NCBI GenBank assembly: GCA_030248135.1
Contig: JASANC010002526.1
Location: 1 to 64,000, forward strand
Length of the DNA: 64,000 nucleotides
Direction: 5' to 3'
Source: Theristus sp. LFF4_11
Lineage: Eukaryota > Nematoda > Chromadorea > Monhysterida > Xyalidae
Shown: one piece after another, positions 44,901-56,139 of the stretch
Layout of the letters: each line of letters opens with the position of its first letter
Position numbering within the stretch: the first letter of the stretch is position 1
Notes under the pieces: model-generated
The model's database searches: none
What the model was told of the DNA's origin: nothing
The model's input: the letters and a program-made list of their open reading frames with translations, nothing else
Made by a program: the position numbers and the translations under genes

Positions 44901-46224
44901 GAGGTGCAGGCGTTCAGGGCGCTCAATCAGGCGCTGGGACGGTGCATCAGGCACAGCAACGATTGGGGCGCTCTGATCATGGTGGATGAGCGGTGCGATG
45001 TGGTTTGGCGCATTGCTGGTTGCTTGTGGCGGCTTTTTCGTTCTGCTGTTGCAAGATTCTGACATACTTCTCTTGTCTTTTTCTTACAAGACCGAGGGTA
45101 AGGAGATAGACACGAGATACGAGATAAGCACTGTCCTTTTATGAACCGACGTAATTAAGTTGCCGAAATGATAATTGTTCGCAAACGCATAGAAAACTTC
45201 TTTTTTACCTTTAGTGTTTTTTTAAAGCTTTCTTTTTACAGATTTGTGGAGCGCTTTTCGGACAACAGTCGCGTTGAACAGGACGTGTCGAAGTGGATTC
45301 GTCAGGTGAGGCGAAAATTACAGTCGAAACTCGAAACAAACAGTTCACTTGAATTTTATAGTTTAATAATAAATCCGTTGGACCGGTTTGCGGATTTCCG
45401 GCGTTTCATTTGTCCGTGTTTCATTTCGGTAAGAGATGCAGGCAGGCATCATCAGAAAATGTTGCAACTTCGAGTGGGATTCGAACCCACTACTCAGACG
45501 CCTTGGACCGCTTGACCACCGACGACTTCCATCCCAAGTCGTCACCGGCAAGCGTTGTCTTTCAGATCGTCCGTCCGTACAGTGACTTCGGTCAGTTCGC
45601 GCGTAGCCTGACCGAGTTCGTGCAACGGATGCACCGCGATGCGCCGCCGCAAGCGCAACAGCAACCGAAAACAGTGCCTCTGGTTGACGCAGACGCAACA
45701 ATTGCCGCGAAACAAGCGAAACACGCTGGCAGGCCAGTGAAGAAACAGAAGAAAGCGCTGTATCCGCTGTTTCACGGCTTGCGTGAGTGACTGGTTTTCG
45801 TGTTTTGCTCTCTGTGGGAGATTATGCAAGAAGATACGGGTGAATTGAGTCCGAGTGTTATTTTTTTGGTAAACAGCCGTTTTTTTTGAAAGGTTATTGA
45901 ACTGTTTTGGCTGCAAGTGTGGTCACAAGCCAGCCGAAGCGTCATGGGTCGCTGGATGGAAGAATGGAAGACAACTCGGTGATTGGCTGTATTTGAAGCA
46001 GAGACCAGAAGCAGCTATTCTGCTTTGTCAGATGAGAATTGAACACGTTATCAACCGGTGATGTGGATGTGAAAAATCACAATATTAAAAACACAATTAA
46101 GAAACACATTTTCCGATTTACAGCGAAAGCCAACTGCCATGGATCGCCCGGGACGTCGCCGATGAAACAGAAGCAAACGCCAAAGTCGTTCGGTCGCAAA
46201 CGTCGGCGCACTCCAATGGATTGA
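35976..46224 (+). CDS. BRIP1: FANCJ/BRIP1 (DOG-1) DEAH DNA helicase, 20 exons
   Basis: It is an iron-sulfur XPD-family 5'-3' helicase that unwinds G-quadruplexes and acts in crosslink repair. Exons: 35976-36218, 36353-36464, 36665-36817, 37262-37359, 37429-37517, 37724-37808, 38439-38661, 38940-39029, 39402-39557, 39987-40147, 40437-40670, 41128-41294, 41629-41800, 42902-43066, 43581-43787, 44230-44451, 44793-44992, 45242-45305, 45566-45782, 46124-46224. They total 1053 codons in frame. Motifs: Walker [78 protein letters not shown], and [22 protein letters not shown]. The tail is a basic [13 protein letters not shown]. It lacks the very long C-terminus of vertebrate BRIP1. Exon 3, 4 and 11 borders are the least certain. 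Confidence 0.95.
38080..38340. repeat. GC-rich unidentified insert in a FANCJ intron
   Basis: This block between helicase exons 6 and 7 stands out from the AT-rich intron by its GC content. It keeps an open minus-strand frame without resembling a known protein. It may be a transposable-element fragment. Confidence 0.3.
39071..39137. mobile_element. Very short palindromic MITE
   Basis: AAAGGCCCGTTTATACC faces GGTACAAACGGGCCTTT across a centre of alternating ACGTACGTCGACG, about 66 bases in all. It lies in a FANCJ intron. The target duplication is not clear. Confidence 0.55.
44520..44622. repeat. Inverted AGCTGATTGGCTGG / CCAGCCAATCAGC pair
   Basis: Two arms, TAGCTGATTGGCTGGTGCTTG and CAAGCACCAGCCAATCAGC, form a strong hairpin in a FANCJ intron. 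They resemble the arms of the CAGTCGAACTCT MITEs; only traces of terminal sequence remain (GCGTTCGGCTGTAA near 44172). Confidence 0.5.
45385..45545 (-). mobile_element. tRNA-derived SINE-like element
   Basis: On the minus strand it reads a tRNA-like head: box A-like TGGTCAAGCGGTCC, a shortened anticodon arm and a perfect T-arm GTGGGTTCGAATCCCAC. Unrelated sequence (ATTTTCTGATGATGCC...) follows. The missing anticodon arm and the tail argue against a working tRNA. It ends about 20 bases before the acceptor of the second-last FANCJ exon. Confidence 0.5.
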
Positions 46225-47664
46225 TTCTGAATAGTTTTTGATTTGGTTCTTTCTGTGAAACACCCGGCTGGGTTTTGTCCGAATTCTGCTTTTTTTCGAG
46301 CGTTGTCTTGACGCTTGTGATACTCATCGAAAGCGGTGCTGTGAAAAAAAATGCCTTTTCCACATTTTTTTGAGCTACAAACCCTTCTGCAAACAGTTGG
46401 AAGATTCTGCATTTTTTTGTGCAGTTCCAGAGACATTGCTGTATGTTGACAGTTTGCATTTTTTTCCATTTTGTCGGTTACGATCCAAAATCAATGGTCC
46501 AAGAGACAATTTGTTCCAGTAAAATAAAAAATAATTCCAATGTCATATCGCGAGATTTTTATGGGCGTTCAATAGCTTGCAATTCCAATAATGTTCTCAC
46601 AAAAGTTTAGCTGAAGCTTTTGAGGGCTCTCCATACTTGTTGCTCTATCCCTTCCGTGCCTTCATAATAATAGACTGTCAGAAAAAGTGACAGAAAAATG
46701 GGAAAATTCGCGCAAAAAAAGTCGAGAAGTTTTTTTTGACACTGGTTTCTGTGACAGTGGATACACGGAAACGAAAGGAGAAACTTTAGATCATTTGATA
46801 TTTTTGCTCATGTTTTGCATCTTGAGGCCATCAAACAAAGGCGCAATTTTTGTGCGAGCTTTTTTGCCGCATGGCTGTTTCTTGGTTTGATTCTCCTTTC
46901 GAATTGATGCTCCACACGTCATGTCAGCTGGCATTTTGGTGTTTTTATGGCTGTTTGGCGTTTGCCTTCTTGACAACGATGGCTAAGTTTGTATCACTGT
47001 CATCTTGCTTCGCCATATGAACAAACAAACACATGAAAGAAACGCGATGAAGAATGCGATGAAATTCGTCTTTTCGAAATTGATGCAACCATTGCGTGTT
47101 TAACGCTATTTTACCATCTTGCTTGTTTAGTTTTTGGATTCAACCAACCATTATGACCAGGCGCTTTGAACTTTTGAACCATGTCGAGCAATCTGATGTT
47201 CTTGAAAGCGATTGTTTGCGATAAACTTTTTGTCGTCGTTTTAGCGCCATCAATTCAAACTAATCGCCGAACAGAAATTAAAGTTTACACACAATAAAAT
47301 AAAATAAACATTAAAAAATAGAAACAACAAATGTCGGCCAACAGTCAGGCGGATATCAACTCAATAGGGGCCAGTTTCAGGAACCCACAAAACCCCCGGT
47401 GTTTTTCAGTAACATTTCAGCTGAACCGATCCCCCTGCAATTTCAGATCGTTTTTTTATTTTCGACCAGCTTACTGGTCGACCCAACTAGATGCAACCAA
47501 TCAGCGTGCTGCATCCACCGTGTACCAAAACAAGGGACACGGTGGATTTCACGCGCGTGTCAAATAGTCTCCCCCCAGTGCCAGAAAAGCCGGTTCAGCC
47601 GCAAAATCGACGCCATTCTTGGCGAAACGGGCGGCTTCCCGAAACTGACCGCTCATCTCCGCAG
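46225..47664. other. Spacer, FANCJ-like gene to serpin
   Basis: About 1.4 kb without a recognised gene. The serpin's first exon, with its start codon and possible signal peptide, should lie here; I could not choose one with confidence. Confidence 0.4.
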
Positions 47665-50600
47665 ACCGTCGTCGCGGTCCGCGGTCCCGACTGCGCCCGC
47701 GGTACGACGACGAGCGACCGCTGAAGCGGCTGCTACGCTCGCAGACGGATTTCTCGCTGGAGCTGTTCCGCTGCTGCTCGAACTCGGCCGACGCGCAGAA
47801 CGCGTTCATCTCGCCGATCTCCATTTCGCTGGCGCTCGCGATGACGCTCGCTGGCACCGCCGGCAACACGGCCGCGCAGATATCGGACGTCGTCTTTGGC
47901 GGTAGGAAACGTTGCGGGGCTATGTGTGTTTTCTGGTGAACTTTGGGCGGACACGTTTTGGGCTATGTTTTCGGGTGAATTTTGGGGTAAAAGTGTTGGG
48001 GCCATGTTTTGGGGTAAACTAGGGGCTAACTTTTGAGCAATGTTTTGGGCCCAAATGTTTTTTGCCCCGGGGCAAACTTTACGGGTAACTTTATGCGCCA
48101 TATTTGGGGTAACTTGTTAGAGTTACACTGACCAAGATGTTCAAACAAAGTTTAGCATGTTGTTGAGTTGCTCACAGCACTGGCAGGGTAACGCGACAAA
48201 ATGTAACACTTGCTGCTGAATTGTCAGTTCTTTGTCTGTTAGTGTGCCATATCGGTTTGTTATTCAGATCAGAAGAAAACCTCCCACTAAATAAATGACT
48301 GTGACTCTATCGTGCGCAACGCTTGTTCTTGCACTACGTTTGAATTCAAACGAACCATGAAACAAATTGCAAAATCTTCCATCTCCATTTAAAAAAACGC
48401 CATATTCAATTTCACCATCCAAATCGTTTCCCCTCCACCGGCAGGCATGTCGTACCGCGAAGTGAACGAAACAATGGAGCAGCTCCTGCGTCAACTGCAG
48501 CCGGGCGCAGCGCTCAGTGCGATCGACATGCTTAGTCCGGTGCGAATTCGACGGACGAATTACGAGCTGCATGTGGCCAACCGAGTGTACAGCCATGAGA
48601 AGTTCACGTTGAATGTGGACTTTGTACGGCGCATGCGACAGTACTACAAGTCGGAGTTGAGACAGGTTGGCTGGAGAGAACTGCGCAATTTGTGTTCGCA
48701 TTCGCAATAATGGTGAAAAGTGAACACTTTTTGTTGACCAAAATGGTCGACTCTCTATATTCAGTTGACTTACAGTTTACTGTACTGATGTGTTTTTTCG
48801 TTTGTCGTTTTGTAATGCCTATCTCAGGTTGCCATGATTGAGGCTTTTGTCCTCCTCCAACAGCCGTTTTAGTAGATTTGAAATAGTTTGATGACGATTT
48901 TAAAACTTACGGTGTGTCGAAGACCAGTCTACACATTCAACCAGGCGAAAAAACACCTCCATGAACAGTCTCAACTATAAAAAAGTCCAGCACCAAGTTT
49001 CCAGGTTGACTTCGAATCGGCGAATCGCAAAACGCTGACGGCCGAAATCAACAACTGGGTGAAGGAGCAGACGCGCAACTGTATTTCAAACTTGCTGGAC
49101 ACGGATTCGGTTGATGAGAACAGTCGCTTAGTGTTGATCAACACCGTCTACTTCAAGGCATTCTGGCAGTACCCGTTCGATCGCCACTGCACGAAACGAC
49201 GGCAGTTTTATTGCAACTCGAAAACTGTCATTCAAGTTGGTGGTGTTTTTGTGGTTTTGCTGTTTGGTTTGAATTGGGGTTAAATTCAACGCTCTTTTGC
49301 GCAGGAGTCAAATTCAAATAATCGAGTCCGTTATTTTTAGTTCCGAGTTTCCGGAGAAAATCAATTTTCAAGGTCTTAGTTTGTCAATTTCAATGGGCTG
49401 CAAAACAGGTGTCTAATCAGAGCTCTACTGAACACAAAAAAATGCAAAGAGCATTTACCAGCATTTGTTACCCATTAAGTTCCTTCAAGTTCCCTTGAAC
49501 GCCTTCATAATCCAGCTGAGTCAGCCAATCAGCGCGTAGCATTATTTCGTTCAAATTTGTGCAACTTCCACCACAGACGGACATGATGCACCAAAGCGCC
49601 CGCCTGCTCTACGTCGAGGACGCCACAGTGCAGGTGCTCGGCCTACCGTACCGCCACGCGAACGACCTCTGCATGTTCGTGGTGTTGCCGAAAGTGCGCC
49701 ATGATCTCGCGCATTTCGAGCAGAGCTTGAGCACCGCTAGACTGTTGAAGTTCATGTTGACGGCTAGACCGACGTTGGTGGAGGTCGGTGGGATTGGCGG
49801 GTAGGAGATTCAAATGTTATGGGTCACAGTTTGAAAGTCTTACATTCTGTCAATGTAGCGTAATGGCCGTGTAAATCATTTCGGATCTGACCTGGCAGTT
49901 GGCCCGTCAAATGGCGACGTGATAAAATTGTATAACCAATTGGCGTGACTATACTGAGGATAATTGCGGGGAATTTTGTTAGATAGGCACTGGGTCTATA
50001 ATTCCCACAGAGAGATAGATCTCTTGCACATCTGCAAAAAAATAACATGCGATGTTTCACACAGTCTCAGAAATACACCCTTCCGTCACACGTGGCGTGA
50101 ATCGTTGCCTCCTGTCTTCTCAGCAGTAAAACCACTTGAAAAACTTCTGGCGACGATTCTCAGCGAATCAGCAAATCAGCAGTGTTAAAAAATCAGCAAA
50201 TCAGCAGTATCAAGAAATCAGCAAATCAGCTGTTGATCCTGGTTCACACAAATAATACAGAACAAAAATTTTTAAAACTCTCAGGTAGCACTGCCTAAAT
50301 TCGCACTCACGGACAGCGTCTCCTTCTGTTCGCCGTTTTACGCGCTCGGCCTCACGGACATGTTCAGCGCAAAGGCGGCTGACTTCAGCACGCTCGCGAA
50401 CGTGAAACCGGGCGAGCTGTACCTCACCGCGGTCGTTCACAAAGCCTATGTGGAGGTATCATCGTGCATTCCATCCAGCCGTTTGAATTCGCGAACCGCA
50501 GGAACTGCAAGAACAGCGTGTGACACGGAGACCTTTACAAAAAGAACAAACGCTGAAAAAAATTGAGTAAAAATCAATGAGAGAACAAATCGTATTATCG

Positions 50601-51197
50601 AGTTTATGTGGTTGTTATAAAGTTGATTGGCTGTTGTGGAGGAGTTTTGTGTGCTGATTGGTTGCTCAAAGCGTTGCTGAAATTCGCACGACCACTGAGA
50701 ATAGCACCTGAACCGCGTACTCAGCAATTTGTTGAGTAGTTTTGGCAGACCAAAAGTTACTCAGCAAATTGCTGTTGAGTGAACTGTTGAGTTAGTTTTT
50801 TTCAGTAATACTATAAAAATGACACTTGATCAGGTCAACTGTTTTGCTCAACCAACACGTCACCGTTTTCTCAACTATACACTGGTTACTAAAAACAAGT
50901 ATTTTTCGCAAATTTTCGGTTGGTTGCTCAATTCGCCACACGCTAATTAGTTCATAGTCGAGGTCATACACAGCCAATCAGCGTGTAAGTAACATAAAAA
51001 TACTGCAGATAAACGAGGAAGGCACCGTGGCGGCGGCTGCAACGTCCGAGTCAATCGATTTTTTTGAAGATCAAGGCGAAACGACGTGCGGAGCGCGTTT
51101 TATCGCTGAACATCCGTTTTTGGTGGTTGTCGGCCAGCGAAACCCGGATCAACCGACGATTCTTTTCATTGGCCACGTTTTTAGACCGCGAAATTGA
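47665..51197 (+). CDS. Serpin (probably inhibitory), 6 exons, start exon not found
   Basis: Serpins trap proteases by a suicide mechanism. Exons: 47665-47901, 48445-48665, 49005-49235, 49577-49783, 50285-50455, 51009-51197. They join in frame and give about 418 residues, a normal serpin length. Landmarks: FISPISISLALAM (helix B), LVLINTVYFKAFWQYPF (strand 3A region), VALPKFALTDS, LGLTDMFSAKAADFS and a hinge NEEGTVAAAAT in the reactive loop, then FIAEHPFLVVV. The small-residue hinge is typical of inhibitory serpins. The loop up to FIAEHPF is a few residues longer than in alpha-1-antitrypsin, so P1 is uncertain (Phe in DFFED is one candidate). The first seen exon starts mid-codon after a CGCAG acceptor. 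There is no match for an intracellular or secreted choice without exon 1. Confidence 0.92.
47930..48115. repeat. Degenerate tandem repeat, GTTTTGGGGTAAACT type
   Basis: This stretch in the first serpin intron repeats loosely around GTTTTGGGG and GGGTAAACTT with G-runs of four. Periodicity is imperfect. Confidence 0.45.
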
Positions 51198-54100
51198 TTT
51201 GATCAATTGCATCTGAATGGAGAACGTTGATTGGCTGGGTACATAGCCAATCAACATGTCAGTAGTTTTTTTAATTTCAACAGATTTCTTGATTCTCAGC
51301 ATTCGTTTGCTCCATGAGAAATATGACGACGTATTCAAATCATGCTTTCGGAATAAAATATCATGCAGTCTGAAGACAGTAATGTGAGCACGTTTGTCAA
51401 AAACTGATCATGCAAATCAAATTGCATTTCTCTCGCTTGTAATCCAACAAAGCAAGTTTTGCGTTCGTCCGCCTTTTTACAGGTCAAGGTTTGGCGTCAG
51501 AATTTCGGGGGCTAAAAACTCGCGTTCGCTACATACCGTGACCCCCACATTTCGTCGCTGATTTACAGGCTGATGCCTGAACCGGTCTTCTTGCAACATC
51601 GGCTTATGCAACATGCAACAAATGGCTTATCGTGAGAGGCGTGGCAGCGAACTCGCTCAATATCGTATTATATCAGAATAAAACCAAATCCGAATGAAAA
51701 CAACGAGCTACACTTTTTAATGCTAGTGTCGTGTCGACTTTGCCACATGCAAAATCTTACTAATATATCATTTCGTTTGTGGTACAATATCATCAACTTC
51801 TTGAAATCCAAAAGTTCGAAAATAAAAATTCGTTCCCGTTTTTTAAAGGCGCTTTGATCTATAGCCAAAAACTCAAATTGGTTGATGTTACAAATTGTTT
51901 GGTCAACTGCTGCACGCTGATGGTATATAACGCAAACGAACGTTATTTAACGCACAGTAAAGCGGCATTCATGAAGAAGTATTTGGTGACGCGTAACTGT
52001 GTTAAAATATAGCTATGCGGTCATTAAAAAGTGTTTCATGACTGCTCCTTAACGTTAATTGCTGCAAGAGATTTTGTTTGAGTTCCCGTCTTAGTCCGAT
52101 TGCAAACCGCAACAGTTGATGTGATCGAATATTTGTCCGGTTGACTTCAGTTCTTCTTTGATTGGCTAAACCCAACACGCGCATTCGTGAACTGCAAAAC
52201 CCGCAATTTCGTGCCACTCTCAATTGGCGCCCTTTCACCGCAAGCCAGCTGAATGGAGGAGAAAAATCTTGGGATGAGAAAAGTTGTTTTTTCCGACTCT
52301 GCAGCAGTGTGCGCCTGTGTGTCGTTCGGCTTGATTGAATGCGCGGGATAGAAAAGTTTTTTTTGTGTATCGCGCGCGCGCGTTTGTTGCCGATTCAGAT
52401 ATAACAGATAACGAACCCAAGTTTGCTTATTTCAGAAGTATGAGTGTATGGCTGCATACTGTAGCGCTTTTCACTTGACTCACGGTTCGTTTCATGGTTT
52501 CCGTTGCATCAGTGCGAAAGTTTGCCGTTGTGTGGTTTGGTCGATTGAAACTTCATGATGGTTCATAAGTCAGTCAAAAATACACTTGGCGGATTTCAAA
52601 ACCGCTCAAGCGATGCACTGAGTTGACGTCGTTTTGCCAGCTGGCGTTGACGTTGTCGTCGACATTTCCGTTTGTCACCACTTTTCACTGAGACCAGCTC
52701 AACAAAATCATGACGCATGCAAAAATCATGCAAAATATGCTTGTTTTGTTACGCTACCAGCTAACCAAATGTTGTCAATATGTCAACACTTCTCCAAAAA
52801 AGTGTTATTCTGTTTTTTTGGACAAACACAAATGTCAACAATGCTGACGAGAACCACGTTTCTTATCTTTCAATGTATCTAAGAGATAATTTGCAAAATC
52901 AGCAACATGTCGGCACGGAAATAGAAAGTAGCAAGCCAAAGAATCACTTTTATGCTCTTATGAACACACAACCATTGCTCTCATTCAGATGTTTTGGATT
53001 TTCGGTAGTTTCGTTTCAAAGACTGACCGTTTCTTTGTCGCTGCTGTTCTGCATTTGATAACAACCAACGTTTTTTACAGTCCATCTTCCACTACACCGT
53101 TTTTCTGCCTCGAAAACACAATATCAGCCCGTACAATATATTTTCAGTCGGAGCAAGTTTTCGGGTTTCCGATCCATTTTCTTCTTTATAATAATCCCCG
53201 CGTTTTTTGTGTCGCGTTTTGTTTTTTTTGGTTATGCGTGCGGTGCGTTGTTTTTTTCATTTTCACAACTGGCGAAAATGGGGAAAATAAAACAAATTTG
53301 TACATCGGTCCACGATACTCCGGTCCAAAATTGGCCATGTTTCGAATAAGTCAACCGAAAACGAGGCGGTCTTTATACTTTTTATTCTGTGTTTTGCCAA
53401 ACAATGTCATTGCATGTCGCAAAAAGTTCTGAACGTTTTTCTCTTATTTCTGAATTCGATATTCAGTTCCTTGGATTGCTGGATCAGCTGCGGTTTGACA
53501 AGTTTTGGAGTTTAAACAAAAAGTGTTTTGCGATACGTTGCGCGTTATGGTTCTTTCCAACGTGTTCATGCACTTTACATTTTTTGTAACTGAGAGATGG
53601 GTCAGCAAAAATGTCAACCCGCTGCTGAAAAACTTTCTGTTGTTTTGGTTGAGGAAACTGAACATGCTGTTGGCTCCTTTGTTGACATTTTTTATAGCGG
53701 AGTATAATGGCGCAAATTCACAGCTGTACAAAAAAACTGATGTCGCAAAAACCCTCCTGGTGATATCGAACCGCACGATAAGCTGTGCGGAATATTGCTT
53801 GTTTTTTTAACTGTTTGTTGAGATATCACTCCTTTTTAGGTTTAGCCGTGAACCAATCCCTCCAGCGAATCAGATACATTGCTTCCGGCTGGCAACATGC
53901 GGATGCTTTTTTCTTTCTCACCCTTTGTTGTTGATGGTAGAAACGCGCTGGAGACAACCGCAATTATACGCCTGAAAACGTGAATGAGAAACACGTAATT
54001 GCGGTTGGAGGACAATTAGATTTCTCAGCTTGCATCTGTCCTGAATTGATGTTTTTCCATAGCAGTGGACTGAGCGTGCTATATTGAATATGCCGTTGCG

Positions 54101-54340
54101 CTATTCTTGTTTTTGTTGTGAGAAAATCTCCGAGCTTCTGCAATTTGCAAAATCAACTGAAAATGTAGCATCAATAGAGCACGGGAAAGTTTTATTTCAA
54201 GCCAGTCTGGTCGATTTTCAATCGATTGTCATCAACAATTTGATGGTGAAGTCGGACTTTATCTTTGCGGAAAATCATTGTGAAAAAAATACTGTATTTC
54301 AGCGACCAGCATTTCAGATCCAGTCAATATCGCCATAAAA
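51198..54340. other. Spacer downstream of the serpin
   Basis: About 3.1 kb of AT-rich DNA with no recognised gene. It contains a MITE at 51958-52051. A (CG)n run near 52371-52382 is the only other clear feature. Confidence 0.4.
51958..52051. mobile_element. MITE of the GGGGCATTCATGAAGCA family
   Basis: The left arm AAAGCGGCATTCATGAAGAAG pairs with the right arm GTGTTTCATGACTGCTCCTT. The core TGTGTTAAAATATAGCTATG is as in the other copies. Confidence 0.6.
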
Positions 54341-54778
54341 ATGGCCGGTCGGTCGTCAGCGCCAGTGCGAATCCAAACCAACACGGACGTGAAAATCGAC
54401 CACTCCACCAGCGACGCCGTTTCTAATAAAATCGAGATCGATAAACTCAAACTCGATCAATTGCAATCAAATCAGTCTCCTCAACTGAACACCAACAACG
54501 AGCGAACCAACGACGCGTCACCGCCACACTCCAGTTCACTTCCGAATGCCGCCACCACCGACGACAACGGTCACCATCACGTCAAGTTTCTGTCAACTGA
54601 CACGCCAGGTGACAATCGAGCGCCAAAGATCAGCAGACGGCCAACGCCGTACCGCTCGCGCAACGCGCATCATCACCACCGAGAGAGCAGATTGGCAGCG
54701 GAGTTGAACACGGAGCCGCCGACGGAGAAGCTGGCGGCTGCTAGTGGCAGTTTGGTGCGGCAGGTGGACGAGAAGTGA
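54341..54778 (+). CDS. Disordered 145-residue protein, possible PP1 inhibitor-1/DARPP-32-like
   Basis: An ATG in good context (AAAATGG) opens 145 codons.  The protein is rich in Asn, Ser, Thr, Asp and His and has no membrane segment. It carries HVKF (residues 80-83), close to a PP1-docking RVxF motif, and 15 residues later RRPTP (99-103). In inhibitor-1 and DARPP-32 a KIQF motif precedes RRRRPTP, whose Thr is a PKA site, by a similar distance. This pairing is an inference; nothing else in the sequence confirms the family. An acceptor-like TTTCAG lies 22 bases upstream of the ATG, so a 5' UTR exon is likely. A donor-like CAG|GTGGAC near the end means the frame might be spliced onward. Confidence 0.5.
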   Translation: MAGRSSAPVRIQTNTDVKIDHSTSDAVSNKIEIDKLKLDQLQSNQSPQLNTNNERTNDASPPHSSSLPNAATTDDNGHHHVKFLSTDTPGDNRAPKISRRPTPYRSRNAHHHHRESRLAAELNTEPPTEKLAAASGSLVRQVDEK

Positions 54779-56139
54779 AAGCGGGTCGAGGAAATTTCCA
54801 AGATGGCTAAGTTGGTCAGTAAACACTGTTGACTGAGTACGATCTTTTATTTTGGCACCGCAACTCAATGCGCGCATAGATAGGTAAACAGTTTCATGGA
54901 TGACGCGGGAATTCAAAATTGGTAAAGTGATCCGAGTCGCCTACATGGGGCCGAGTCACTTAGGCGACTTTGAATTGCCACATAAAGAGTGAAACTAGTT
55001 TTATTTCCACGTCTGCACACGCATTCAGTCGCAGAACTTAAAAAAATTGATATTACTGACCATGGATTTCTTGGCCAGTTTTTTCTCAGTGTTTAATGAT
55101 TTTTTTTAAAAATTGATTCGTGCAAAATTGAGTGACATTGATTCTTGTTCCCATTCACTTTATTATTGTGTCTCACTCAGTTTCGTTTCTCTGGTGTACC
55201 ACTACCAGTACCAACCCATACGTGATTTTGTAGAAAATAAACGGAGGTTCTGAGAACCGGTGAATCAGCTGATCTATCTGTTTTGTTTCTTCACGTTTGA
55301 AACCTTTGGGTGAATCTTGTCACATCAGCCATTCTGAAGTTGAGTCAAAAAGTTTGATCAAAAGTTAAAATTTTTTTGAATAAGTCACACAAGTTTTGTT
55401 GTGATGACCAGCCTACGGTAAAACTGAGTTGCGATGTCCGCTATTCTTTAGGCGCATTCATGAAGTGACGGTAAGTGACCATGAAGCATTGGTGACGCGT
55501 AGCTGTGTTAAAACATAGCTGCTTGGTCACTAAATACTTCTTAATGAATGCCCCTTTTCAACGTCGAGCGTGTTTTTTCTTCTCACAATATTGGAATTGT
55601 CGAGAGATCAATGTCATATGGAGAAGCCACACTAAAACAATGAACAATTCACAAAAACAGTAACAGATGAGAATTGGATTGAAATCGGATTAAGGAAATA
55701 GTAGAAGGTCCTTCCTTCCTTAACAAAGTGGCAAGTAACAAATTATTTAGACCGAGATTTCGTTGTGGTAATTTCAGTGTCGTGAAAAGGCACGTGTGGC
55801 AGTGCAAATGGCAAAAACAAAAGTTCAAAACGCTGCAGTTTCATACAGAGAAAACGAAAACAACAACAAGAAAACAAAAAGAGTGATTCGTTGTAATAAT
55901 GGGAAAAAAGAACACAGGAAACCGGCAGTGAAAACAACAAAACACTCCTTCAAATGATGAACAATGCGATGTAACAAACAATACAACGATTGAAACAAAA
56001 TGAACGAATAACGCAATTCCCACTAAGAAAACCAATTCAACTAAACGTTCAACATCTTGTTTAGCTATTACCACTGGTAAACAACGGCTTCTGGCCAACC
56101 ATCACCAAATCTCTTAAACTTCTGTCGAACCACTGTTTC
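54779..56139. other. Convergent gap before the metalloproteinase 3' end
   Basis: About 1.4 kb with no recognised gene. AATAAA at about 55236-55241 could serve as a polyadenylation signal for the plus-strand gene. One MITE lies at 55448-55556. Confidence 0.35.
55448..55556. mobile_element. MITE of the GGGGCATTCATGAAGCA family
   Basis: The arms are TTAGGCGCATTCATGAAG and ACTTCTTAATGAATGCCCCTT around GCGTAGCTGTGTTAAAACATA. A short extra insert (CGGTAAGTGACCATGAAGCA) lies in the left arm. Confidence 0.6.
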
